Below, in pieces: positions 13,653-20,628 of a stretch of 22,101 bases of DNA (positions are counted from its first letter, which is position 1; each line of letters begins with the position of its first letter). A model generated the notes under the pieces. The model had not been told where the DNA came from. It saw nothing but the letters and a program-made list of their open reading frames with translations, and made no database searches. This stretch comes from Lichenicoccus sp964235615 (GTDB lineage: Bacteria; Pseudomonadota; Alphaproteobacteria; Acetobacterales; Acetobacteraceae), in the NCBI GenBank assembly GCA_964235615.1, contig CAXSEE010000053.1, forward strand, positions 1 to 22,101, in the 5' to 3' direction. The translations under genes were made by a program, and so were the position numbers.

Positions 13653-14713
13653 GCGGATTGGCTCCAGGGCTGATCGCGACGCAACCTGCGCCCTTCCTGA
13701 AACCCGTAATAGAGGTAATGCGACAGGCCGCGGCCGCTGCCGGCGGCGACATCGAGATGGTCGTCCAGATAGCCGCGTCCGTCGAAGCCGACCAACTCGG
13801 CCGGCTGTCCGGGCGACGTGGGCAGCTTCAGGGTAACGGCTTCCGAGGCGATATCGCCCCCGCGGCTGGCCACGCCGATCACCATGCCGTCCCGCGCGCC
13901 AAGCATGCGCATCAAGGTCGGGAACGGCTCGAGACGCAGCGTCAGGGCACGGTCGAACTGATGCACATACTCCTCGCGCGACATCAGCAGATCCTTGGTC
14001 ATATGCGCGCCGGGACCCCTGTAGGCCCGCAACGCCGCCAAATCATCGAGGTCGACCCGCGGCGCCAGCTTGCGGCGGGTATGCGCCTGGACCAGTGCAT
14101 AGGGCTTGTTGTGGTAATGCAGGTAGGTGAAATCGGTCCGCCTGGTGCCTTCGCGCAGGCGTGACTGCGGGATGTGATAGCCGCTGTCGAGGCTCAGGAT
14201 CGACCGGCTCGGCAGGAAGCCCTTCGGAAAGATCTCCGCATGAAACCAGCCCGGCTGCGACGGCACGTTGAACAGCGACGTCTCCATCCACAGCGCCTGA
14301 TCGCCACCGATCAGCTCATCCAGCGTGTCTCCGATGCGGTCGCGGTGGCAGGTCAGGCCGTCGGCGGTGAACAAGGCGAGGAACTCGTCGATGTCGCAGG
14401 GCAACGCGAAATCATAGTCATGGGTGCGGTCCCACCCCTCGATGATGCTCGCGGTGATGCGGCCCTTGGCCTCGAACTCGGCCAACGAAGCGAACTGGCG
14501 ATGGACCGTCACGCCGGCTGCCTCGAACTGCCGCAGGATGCCGCAGGTCAGGCTGTCGTCGGAGCCGTTGTCGAGTACCTCGAGATTTTCGAAGCCGAAC
14601 AGATAGCCGTAATAGCGCAGCCAGGCATCCAGCAGCAGGCCCTCGTCCTTCTGCATGGTGATGCACCGAACGCGGGCCATGGGCAACTCGATCTCGACTG
14701 GTAACGATATCAT
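13649..14713 (-). CDS. GT92/GT2-like glycosyltransferase
   Basis: The 354-aa product starts with the pattern of Glyco_tranf_2_4 / family 92 enzymes: RVRCITMQKDEGLLLDAWLRYY, then LEVLDNGSDD. The metal motif D107-I-D109 lies in FALPCDIDEFLAL. Later, YLHYHNKPYA and a C-terminal segment ending LSHYLYYGFQEGRRL follow; that last type of tail is seen in surface-polysaccharide proteins. No membrane helix is visible. The start ATG 14713 has only a weak GAGAGAC upstream; ATG 14680, just before the domain, is a reasonable alternative. A C-rich tract on its own strand and the triple repeat separate it from eipB. Acceptor unknown. Confidence 0.8.
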   Translation of the reverse strand: MISLPVEIELPMARVRCITMQKDEGLLLDAWLRYYGYLFGFENLEVLDNGSDDSLTCGILRQFEAAGVTVHRQFASLAEFEAKGRITASIIEGWDRTHDYDFALPCDIDEFLALFTADGLTCHRDRIGDTLDELIGGDQALWMETSLFNVPSQPGWFHAEIFPKGFLPSRSILSLDSGYHIPQSRLREGTRRTDFTYLHYHNKPYALVQAHTRRKLAPRVDLDDLAALRAYRGPGAHMTKDLLMSREEYVHQFDRALTLRLEPFPTLMRMLGARDGMVIGVASRGGDIASEAVTLKLPTSPGQPAELVGFDGRGYLDDHLDVAAGSGRGLSHYLYYGFQEGRRLRRDQPWSQSA

Positions 14714-14737
14714 GTCTCTCAGGGAGGGGGGGTCATT

Positions 14738-14788
14738 GTCAACAACGCACCGGGGTCAACAACGCACCGGGGTCAACAACGCACCGGG
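14738..14788. repeat. Tandem triplication, 3 x 17 bp, over the eipB stop codon
   Basis: GTCAACAACGCACCGGG occurs three times without mismatch, head to tail: 14738-14754, 14755-14771 and 14772-14788. The copy at 14772-14788 encodes the last residues and stop of eipB (minus strand, PVRC-stop). The other two lie beyond the stop, toward the glycosyltransferase start. There are no spacers, so it is not a CRISPR array. Confidence 0.97.
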
Positions 14789-15612
14789 GTTTTCGGCAGC
14801 GTGAAGCTGCGCATCGTGCCCAGCATGGTGAAGTCGCCGAAGTCCATGCTCAGCTGGTCGGCGACGCCATTGTCGAAATAGCGCATGGCACTCTCGTAGT
14901 CGGGCGTGATGGTGGCCGGCGTCCGAGAAAAGAAGGCAACGTGCACGCGGCTCGTGCCCAGCCCGGCCAGCTCCGGCTGGCTGGAGTTGCTGGGTGCTGC
15001 GTGCCAGCCGAGGATGGTGACATAGGTGTCCTGCGCGCCATCGGTCCCGGTGCCGTCGAACAGGGTCGGCGCGATGCTCTTCAGCCCGGCCCGTGCCGCA
15101 CGGATGATCGCCGCCGTATGAGCCATCGGGAACAACGTGCCGGCGGGCAATGTCACGATGGTCTTCTGCGGCAGCGTGTAGCGGATCTGTCCCGCACCGG
15201 ACGCGTCCACCACCGCCTCGCCGCGCAGCTGCTGCGTCACCACGCCGTTCGACTTCTGCTTCATGTCGAAGGCGAGATGGCGGCCGTCCTTGGCTTCCAG
15301 CGTGGCATAGTCCGAGACCAGCTCGACGGCGCCGCCATCGCGGGTCACGGTGCGCAGGTCGAGCTGCTGCTGCGTCGCCCAGCTCGTGCAGGCGTCGCTG
15401 ACCTGGTAGGTCATGTGCCCGGAGGCCGCGACCGTTTCGCCGCCATGGATGGTATCGAGCGTGAGGTCGTAGGCCGCGTGATGCGCCGCCAGCACGACGT
15501 CGGACGGCGCTGCCCGCGCAGGTCGTACCAGGGCAGGGCTTACCAGGGCCGGGCTGACCAGGGTCGCGGCAAGCAGCACCAGGACCATGGCCGGACGCGC
15601 GGACATCGTCAT
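14773..15612 (-). CDS. eipB: EipB-like periplasmic cell-envelope integrity protein (DUF1849)
   Basis: The 279-aa product starts with a signal peptide containing a three-fold five-residue repeat (LVSPA, LVSPA, LVRPA), cleavage probably after ARA. The body reads AAHHAAYDLTLD, SGHMTYQVSDACTSW and LPAGTLFPMAHTAAII, which match EipB/DUF1849. Brucella EipB is a periplasmic spiral beta-barrel needed for envelope integrity, with a disulfide between an early and a C-terminal cysteine. Here C75 and the final residue C279 are in the matching places. ATG 15612 overlaps the aspS stop (ATGA), so it is translationally coupled to aspS. The gene's 3' end lies in a tandem triplication. Confidence 0.88.
   Translation of the reverse strand: MTMSARPAMVLVLLAATLVSPALVSPALVRPARAAPSDVVLAAHHAAYDLTLDTIHGGETVAASGHMTYQVSDACTSWATQQQLDLRTVTRDGGAVELVSDYATLEAKDGRHLAFDMKQKSNGVVTQQLRGEAVVDASGAGQIRYTLPQKTIVTLPAGTLFPMAHTAAIIRAARAGLKSIAPTLFDGTGTDGAQDTYVTILGWHAAPSNSSQPELAGLGTSRVHVAFFSRTPATITPDYESAMRYFDNGVADQLSMDFGDFTMLGTMRSFTLPKTPVRC
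15526..15570. repeat. 15-bp repeats inside the eipB signal peptide
   Basis: TACCAGGGCAGGGCT (15526-15540) and TACCAGGGCCGGGCT (15541-15555) are tandem with one mismatch. A third, more diverged copy is at 15556-15570. In frame on the minus strand they encode LVSPA, LVSPA and LVRPA, lengthening the signal peptide by whole pentapeptides. Confidence 0.85.
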
Positions 15613-17396
15613 GCGCCTGACTTCGCGGGAGGCAGGTCCAGGCGCAGCGACAGTTCCTTGAGGCGGGCGGGCGGCACCGGGGCGGGGGCGCCCATCATCG
15701 GGTCCTCGCCCTGCTGGTTCAGCGGGAACAGGATCACCTCGCGTATGTTCGGCTCGTCGGCCAGCAGCATCACCATCCTGTCGATACCCGGGGCCGACCC
15801 TCCGTGCGGCGGGGCGCCGTAGCGGAAGGCGTTCAGCATGCCGCCGAAACGCGCCTCGACCTCGCTCTCGGGATAGCCGGCGATCTGGAAGGCGCGGATC
15901 ATCACCTCCGGGAGATGGTTGCGTATGGCACCGGATGAAAGCTCGATCCCATTACAGACGATGTCGTACTGGAACGCCTTGATGCCGAGCGGGTCCAGGC
16001 TGTCGAGCGCTTCCAGTCCGCCCTGCGGCATCGAGAACGGGTTGTGGCTGAAATCGATCTGCCCGGTCTCCTCGTTGGTCTCGAACATCGGGAAGTCGGT
16101 GATCCAGCAGAAACGGAACGCGTCCTGCTCGATCAGGCCAAGTTCGGTCGCGATGCGCGTGCGCACCTGGCCGGAGAACTTCACCGGTGCCAGGCCAGCG
16201 CCGGCGGCGAAGAACACCGCGTCGCCCGGCTCCAGCCCGCAGGCGACGCGTATCGCCTCGGCGCGTTCCGGCTCCAGGTTGCGCGCGATCGGACCTTTCG
16301 CGCCGTCGGCTTCGAAGGTGATGTAGCCGAGCCCGCCGGCGCCCTCCGCGCGTGCCCACTCGTTGAGCTTGTCGAAGAACGAACGTGGCCGCGCGCCCGC
16401 ACCCGGCGCGGGAATGGCGCGCACTGTGCCTCCCCCAGCCGCGATCTTGGCGAACAAGCCGAAGCCGGAACCGGCGAACGGCTCGGTGACGTCGGTGATG
16501 CGAAGCGGGTTGCGCAGGTCGGGCTTGTCGCTGCCATACGACGCCATCGCGGTGTCGTAGGGGATGCGCTCGAACGGGATCGCGCTGACCGTGCGCCCCT
16601 GGCCGAACTCCTCGAACACGCCGGCCATGACCGGCTCCAGGGTGGCGAACACGTCCTCCTGGGTCACGAACGACATCTCGAAATCGAGCTGGTAGAACTC
16701 GCCTGGAGAGCGGTCGGCCCGCGCCGCCTCGTCGCGGAAGCAGGGTGCGATCTGGAAATAGCGGTCGAAGCCGGCGACCATCGCGAGCTGCTTGAACTGC
16801 TGCGGCGCCTGCGGCAGGGCATAGAACTTGCCCGGATGCAGACGCGCCGGCACCAGGAAGTCGCGGGCACCCTCCGGGCTGGAGGCGGTCAGGATCGGCG
16901 TCTGGAACTCGGTGAAGCCCTGGGCGATCATGCGTGCCCGCAGGCTCGCGATCACCTGCGCGCGCAGCATCATGTTGCGATGCAGCTTCTCCCGCCTGAG
17001 GTCGATGAAGCGGTATTTGAGGCGCAGGTCTTCGGGATAGGTCTCGTGGCCTACCACCTGCAGCGGCAGCACCGCGCAGGCGGACTGCAGCTCCAGCGTC
17101 CGCGCCCGCAGCTCGATCTCGCCCGTGGCCAGCTTGGGGTTGATGGTCGCGGCCTCCCGCGGCACCACCTCGCCGGTGACGGTGACCACGCTCTCGACGC
17201 GCAGCCGCTCGGCGACGGCCAGCAGCTCCGAGCCCGCCGGTATCACGATCTGGGTGATGCCGTAATGATCGCGCAGGTCGATGAACAGCAGGCCGCCATG
17301 ATCACGCTTGCTGTGCACCCAGCCGGAGAGGCGGGCGGTCTGCCCGGCATCGCCGCGGCGCAGGGCGGCGCAGCTGTGGGTGCGGTACGGATGCAT
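15609..17396 (-). CDS. aspS: Aspartate-tRNA ligase, probably non-discriminating (Asp/Asn)
   Basis: The 595-aa product is a full-length bacterial-type AspRS. The N-terminal anticodon-binding OB fold is LSGWVHSKRDHGGLLFIDLRD. Class II motif 1 lies near RAQVIASLRARMIAQGF, motif 2 is FRDEAARADRSPGEF, and motif 3 is HGGSAPGIDRMVM. The GAD insertion domain lies between about 290 and 420. H33 in 'RDHGG' is where discriminating enzymes such as E. coli's carry Leu ('RDLG'). His there marks enzymes that also mischarge tRNA-Asn for repair by GatCAB. The start ATG 17396 is preceded by a divergent gap shared with rnd. Its stop overlaps the eipB start. Confidence 0.96.
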   Translation of the reverse strand: MHPYRTHSCAALRRGDAGQTARLSGWVHSKRDHGGLLFIDLRDHYGITQIVIPAGSELLAVAERLRVESVVTVTGEVVPREAATINPKLATGEIELRARTLELQSACAVLPLQVVGHETYPEDLRLKYRFIDLRREKLHRNMMLRAQVIASLRARMIAQGFTEFQTPILTASSPEGARDFLVPARLHPGKFYALPQAPQQFKQLAMVAGFDRYFQIAPCFRDEAARADRSPGEFYQLDFEMSFVTQEDVFATLEPVMAGVFEEFGQGRTVSAIPFERIPYDTAMASYGSDKPDLRNPLRITDVTEPFAGSGFGLFAKIAAGGGTVRAIPAPGAGARPRSFFDKLNEWARAEGAGGLGYITFEADGAKGPIARNLEPERAEAIRVACGLEPGDAVFFAAGAGLAPVKFSGQVRTRIATELGLIEQDAFRFCWITDFPMFETNEETGQIDFSHNPFSMPQGGLEALDSLDPLGIKAFQYDIVCNGIELSSGAIRNHLPEVMIRAFQIAGYPESEVEARFGGMLNAFRYGAPPHGGSAPGIDRMVMLLADEPNIREVILFPLNQQGEDPMMGAPAPVPPARLKELSLRLDLPPAKSGA

Positions 17397-17515
17397 GGTC
17401 TGGTCCTGTTGGTAATCTGGATCGCGGCAGGAAGCCGAGGGGCCAGCGCGCTGTCAACAGCATCACGGCTTCGAGGCGCTTCCGCCTCCTGTCTTCAAGG
17501 TGTAACAGCGTCGGC

Positions 17516-18700
17516 ATGTCCCGCTCCCCCCGCACCGCCTATCCCGATCCTGTCCTGGTCACCGGGAACGACGTCCTTGCCGCCGCCATCGAGCGGATGC
17601 GCGGCGAGAGCTTCATCACCATCGACACCGAGTTTGTCCGCGAGCGGACCTACTGGCCGGAGCTGTGCGTCGTGCAGCTCGGCGGCGCCAACGAGGTGAT
17701 CGTGCTCGACGCCCAGGCCGCCGGGCTCGACCTCGGCCTGCTCGGCACCCTGCTGCACGACCCGGCGGTGACCAAGGTGTTCCATGCCGCCCGGCAGGAT
17801 CTGGAGATCTTCCTGCACCAGTTCGGCCGGCTGCCCGAGGCCTTGTTCGACACCCAGGTCGCGGCGATGGTGGCCGGCTTCGGCGACCAGGTCGGTTATG
17901 ACAGCCTGGTCGCCTCGCTGGTCGGCGGCGACATCGACAAGGCGCACCGCTTCAGCGACTGGTCCGCGCGGCCCTTGTCGCCGGCGCAGATCGCCTATGC
18001 CGCCGCCGACGTCACCTACCTGCGCGACGTCTATATCAAGCTGCGCGCGCGTCTGGAGCGCGAGGGACGGCTGGAGTGGGTAGCCCAGGAGATGGCCTAT
18101 TTGTCCGACCCGGCTACCTTCCGTCCGGACCCCGAGACGCTGTGGGAGCGGCTGCGTCCGCGCACCGGCAACCGGCGCATGCTGGGCATGCTGCGCGCGT
18201 GCGCGGCCTGGCGCGAGCGCGAGGCGCAGCGGGTCGACGTGCCGCGCCAGCGCCTGCTCAAGGACGAGAGCCTGCTTGAGATCGCCGCCACGGCGCCGCG
18301 CGACATCGACGCGCTGGCTCGCGTGCGCGGGGTCAGCCGGGGTTTCGCCGAGGGCCGTGGCGGCGCCGGGCTGATCGCCGCGATCGAGATTGCCCGCAAC
18401 GAGCCGGAGGCCGATCTGCCGCTGGCCGCGCGCAAGGACGGGCCGCGACCGTCTCCGGCCCTGGTGTCCCTGCTCAAGGTGCTGCTGGCGGCGAAGGCGG
18501 AGCAGCATGACGTCGCCCCGAAGCTGCTGGCTTCCTCCGAGGAGATCGACCGTCTGGCAGTGGAGGCCGAACCGGAGATACCCGCACTGCAAGGATGGCG
18601 GCGCGAGGTGTTCGGCTCGGACGCGCTGGCGCTCAAGGAAGGCCGGGTCTCGCTGGGTGTCGATGGCCGCCGGATCAAGCTGATCAACACGGGAAGCTGA
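17516..18700 (+). CDS. rnd: Ribonuclease D
   Basis: The 394-aa product has the DEDDy exonuclease triad: D37-T-E39 in ITIDTEFVRE, D95 in HAARQDLE, and Y161-AAA-D165 in YAAADVTYL. A WSARPLSPAQ segment precedes motif III, and an HRDC domain (about 205-290, with RACAAWREREAQRVDVPRQR-like helices) follows. RNase D trims 3' ends of tRNA and other small RNAs. ATG 17516 gives MSRSPRTAYPDPV; the upstream CAAGGTG is about 12-14 nt away, so the ribosome site is weak. It is divergent from aspS, an arrangement I recall as common in Alphaproteobacteria. Confidence 0.95.
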   Translation: MSRSPRTAYPDPVLVTGNDVLAAAIERMRGESFITIDTEFVRERTYWPELCVVQLGGANEVIVLDAQAAGLDLGLLGTLLHDPAVTKVFHAARQDLEIFLHQFGRLPEALFDTQVAAMVAGFGDQVGYDSLVASLVGGDIDKAHRFSDWSARPLSPAQIAYAAADVTYLRDVYIKLRARLEREGRLEWVAQEMAYLSDPATFRPDPETLWERLRPRTGNRRMLGMLRACAAWREREAQRVDVPRQRLLKDESLLEIAATAPRDIDALARVRGVSRGFAEGRGGAGLIAAIEIARNEPEADLPLAARKDGPRPSPALVSLLKVLLAAKAEQHDVAPKLLASSEEIDRLAVEAEPEIPALQGWRREVFGSDALALKEGRVSLGVDGRRIKLINTGS

Positions 18701-18743
18701 ACCGCCCTACGGATTAGTTACGAAACGAACACCCGAGGCCGAG

Positions 18744-18795
18744 TTATCCCCGCAGACGCTGCTTTACTCGGGGCTTTTCCCCAGCCTTCTCCACA
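18744..18795 (+). promoter_or_regulatory. Three DnaA-box-like 9-mers upstream of gcrA
   Basis: Against the consensus TTATCCACA: TTATCCCCG (18744-18752, two mismatches), TTTTCCCCA (18775-18783, two mismatches) and TTCTCCACA (18787-18795, one mismatch), all on the plus strand. In Caulobacter DnaA activates gcrA transcription, so the cluster is in a meaningful place. Affinities cannot be judged from sequence alone. Confidence 0.5.
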
Positions 18796-18796
18796 G

Positions 18797-18801
18797 GATT
18801 C
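18797..18801. promoter_or_regulatory. GANTC (CcrM) methylation site in the gcrA leader
   Basis: GATTC at 18797-18801 is the only GANTC in 18701-18892 and lies one base after the best DnaA-box-like 9-mer. GANTC is the target of the alphaproteobacterial CcrM methyltransferase, and GcrA itself acts at methylated GANTC promoters. Confidence 0.5.
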
Positions 18802-18892
18802 AGGTCCTGGCCACAAGATTTGGTGGTTTTGCCGTTGAGCGGCAGCCAGATCTAGCTTAATTTTGGGTCCGCCATCCGAGAGGACCAAGTCA

Positions 18893-19552
18893 ATGGAATG
18901 GACCGAGGAGACGATCGAGCGTCTGCGAAGCCTCTGGCAGGAGGGTCTATCCACTGCCGAGATCGGCCGGCGCATGTCCATCACCAAGAACGCGGTGGTC
19001 GGCAAGGCGCATCGTCTGGTCCTGTCGGCGCGGCCGTCGCCGATCCGCAAGGTCCCGCAGAATGACGTCAGTGCGTCCAAGCCCTTCAAGCCCGCGCGTC
19101 CGGCGGTCGAGGCGCCTGGCTCCATAGCCCGGCTCGTGCCCAGGTCGGCGTCACAGCCGCCGGTGGACCTGCTGGCCGATGCGGAAGGTATGGCGGCTGG
19201 CGGTGATGGCACCAAGGATAACATCATGCCGCTGCGTGCGGCGCAGGCTTCCGCCGCGTGCCTGCCGCAAGCTGTGCCGGCAACGCCGTTGCGGGCGGCG
19301 AGGCCGTCGCTCGATGCGGACGTCGATCAGCCGCGCCCGCGGCACGAACCGGACAGGAGTTCGGCCGTACGATCGATTGGCGAGCCGGTGCGTCATAGGC
19401 GCAGTCAGTCCTGTTGCTGGCCGCTGGGCGATCCGGGCACCAAGCAGTTCCGCTTCTGCGGCGGCGAGCCGATCCCGGGCAAGCCATACTGCGTCGAGCA
19501 CGCCCAGCTTGCCTATGTGAAGCTGCGCGACCGGCGTGACACGGTGGCCTAA
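18893..19552 (+). CDS. gcrA: GcrA cell-cycle regulator
   Basis: The 219-aa product starts MEWTEETIERLRSLWQEGLS, followed by EIGRRMSITKNAVVGKAHRL, the helix-turn-helix of GcrA. The C-terminal sigma-70-interacting region is recognisable from CCWPLGDPGTKQFRFCG, PGKPYC and VEHAQLAY. In between lies a long, low-complexity Ala/Pro/Arg-rich linker, making the protein clearly longer than the ~173-aa Caulobacter GcrA. GcrA binds RNA polymerase sigma-70 and activates promoters with CcrM-methylated GANTC sites. ATG 18893 has GAGAGGA about 8 nt upstream; a TTG-initiated extension from 18863 is less likely. The stop lies in a 14-bp direct repeat. Confidence 0.95.
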   Translation: MEWTEETIERLRSLWQEGLSTAEIGRRMSITKNAVVGKAHRLVLSARPSPIRKVPQNDVSASKPFKPARPAVEAPGSIARLVPRSASQPPVDLLADAEGMAAGGDGTKDNIMPLRAAQASAACLPQAVPATPLRAARPSLDADVDQPRPRHEPDRSSAVRSIGEPVRHRRSQSCCWPLGDPGTKQFRFCGGEPIPGKPYCVEHAQLAYVKLRDRRDTVA

Positions 19553-19588
19553 GCCACCGTTTACACCCCTTGGGGCCTAAGCCACCGC
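19546..19588. repeat. Direct repeat, 2 x 14 bp, over the gcrA stop codon
   Basis: GGCCTAAGCCACCG occurs at 19546-19559 and, identically, at about 19575-19588 (period 29). Copy 1 holds the gcrA TAA (19550-19552). Between the copies, CCCCTTGGGG could form a very short hairpin. The segment lies tail to tail between gcrA and the bactofilin gene. Confidence 0.9.
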
Positions 19589-19598
19589 ATCGCATAAC

Positions 19599-19616
19599 TC
19601 CCTAGTCGATCAGGGA
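19599..19616. terminator. Weak bidirectional hairpin between gcrA and the bactofilin gene
   Basis: TCCCT and AGGGA arms (stem of 5 bp, about 8-nt interior) flank the bactofilin stop codon at 19610-19612. The location suits a shared terminator for two convergent genes, but there is no T-run and the stem is short. Confidence 0.25.
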
Positions 19617-20401
19617 CTGGAGACGCTCTCGGGCTGGGAATGGACCGCCTCGGGCAGTTGCGGCGCCGGACGGAACGGATCGGTCGGCGGCAGCGCATCG
19701 CCGGCGGTCGCGTGGTCCGTCATCATCTCGAGCCGGCCGGTGACCTGGCCCCCATCCTCGACCTGCAGCCGCCGGCATTTTGCCATGCCGAGCAGGCGGC
19801 CGGTGGCGCGAATGACAAGGTTGCCGCTGGCGGTCAGCGTGCCGTCGATGGTGCCGGCGACCTCCGCGTCCTGAACCTGCACCTCGCCGCGGAACACGCC
19901 GCCCGGTGCGACATGCAGCTCGGCGGCGTGGATCATGCTCGCCTCGACGGTGCCCTCGACCACCAGCCGTTCGGCATCCTGCACGGTGCCCTGAACGCTG
20001 ATGCCGCGGCCGACCACCAGGGTGCGCTTCTCGGCGGGGTCCTTGAGCGGCCTCGGGCTACCTAGACTCTGCATCGATGCTCCATTCTGCAGCGGCCCTG
20101 CGTTCTGCGGCGCGTTCTGGGGACCAGGCGGGATCGCCGTGCCGGAACGCGGCATCGCTGCGGGGGGGGAAGGGGGAGCGGGGAATGGTGCGCGACCCAT
20201 CGCTTGGGCCTCCTTTGACATTGTAGGAAGGATGGGAGCGGACGGCGGTGGAGCCGGACGGTAAGGGGGTACATTCAAGGTCTCGCGGCCATCGCCCCGG
20301 TCGGCGCCAGCCCTGTCGAGCGGCGCCGGGGCTGCGAGAGTAGGCGGATTGCTGGTTTCCGGTCGTTCCGGGATGTCGTCTGGCTTGCGTCGCTTGAACA
20401 C
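19610..20401 (-). CDS. Bactofilin (polymer-forming cytoskeletal protein)
   Basis: The 263-aa product has a central right-handed beta-helix of about 100 residues (about 125-230). It begins KRTLVVGRGISVQGTVQDAE and continues with repeated short strands such as VVEGTVEAS, VAPGGVFRGEVQ and VAGTIDGTLTASG. This is the bactofilin (DUF583) core that self-assembles into filaments. The N-terminal ~125 residues are Pro/Ala-rich and probably disordered, longer than in typical bactofilins, and the C-terminal tail is also Pro-rich. Start choice: GTG 20401 gives MFKRRKPDD, the usual bactofilin N-terminus, with AGGGG about 9 nt upstream; the longer extension to 20542 is basic, low-complexity and unlikely. 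Confidence 0.9.
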   Translation of the reverse strand: MFKRRKPDDIPERPETSNPPTLAAPAPLDRAGADRGDGRETLNVPPYRPAPPPSAPILPTMSKEAQAMGRAPFPAPPSPPAAMPRSGTAIPPGPQNAPQNAGPLQNGASMQSLGSPRPLKDPAEKRTLVVGRGISVQGTVQDAERLVVEGTVEASMIHAAELHVAPGGVFRGEVQVQDAEVAGTIDGTLTASGNLVIRATGRLLGMAKCRRLQVEDGGQVTGRLEMMTDHATAGDALPPTDPFRPAPQLPEAVHSQPESVSSP

Positions 20402-20585
20402 GTATCTGGCCCCTGATCGTTTCCGGCTGCTGCGGTCTGACGCGGCGGCGTGTGGCTTCGCATGCCGTTTCCGCCTTACACTTCGTTGGGGGTCCGCGAC
20501 AAGAGCGAAGGTGCGCACGCCGGCGATAGAATGATGGCGCATATCGCAGGTTGCTGCCCGGGGTGCCGCGATGATAGGCGCACGT

Positions 20586-20617
20586 CCTGGACTTGGTGAT
20601 GCCCAGACTTGGTGATG
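20586..20617 (+). repeat. 16-bp tandem repeat in the leader of the PfkB gene
   Basis: CCTGGACTTGGTGATG (20586-20601) is followed by CCCAGACTTGGTGATG (20602-20617). The last 12 bases (GACTTGGTGATG) are identical. Each copy carries TTG/GTG/ATG triplets, producing several possible upstream starts for the downstream gene. Confidence 0.85.
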
Positions 20618-20628
20618 GAGAAATGGAC

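Noticed and set aside
14738..14788. Possible mini CRISPR array
   Set aside because: Three 17-bp units are head to tail with no spacers and no cas genes; it is a plain tandem repeat.
16044..17699. 551-aa plus-strand open frame antisense to aspS
   Set aside because: Long only because of high GC; aspS carries all class II motifs and the frame overruns the rnd start.
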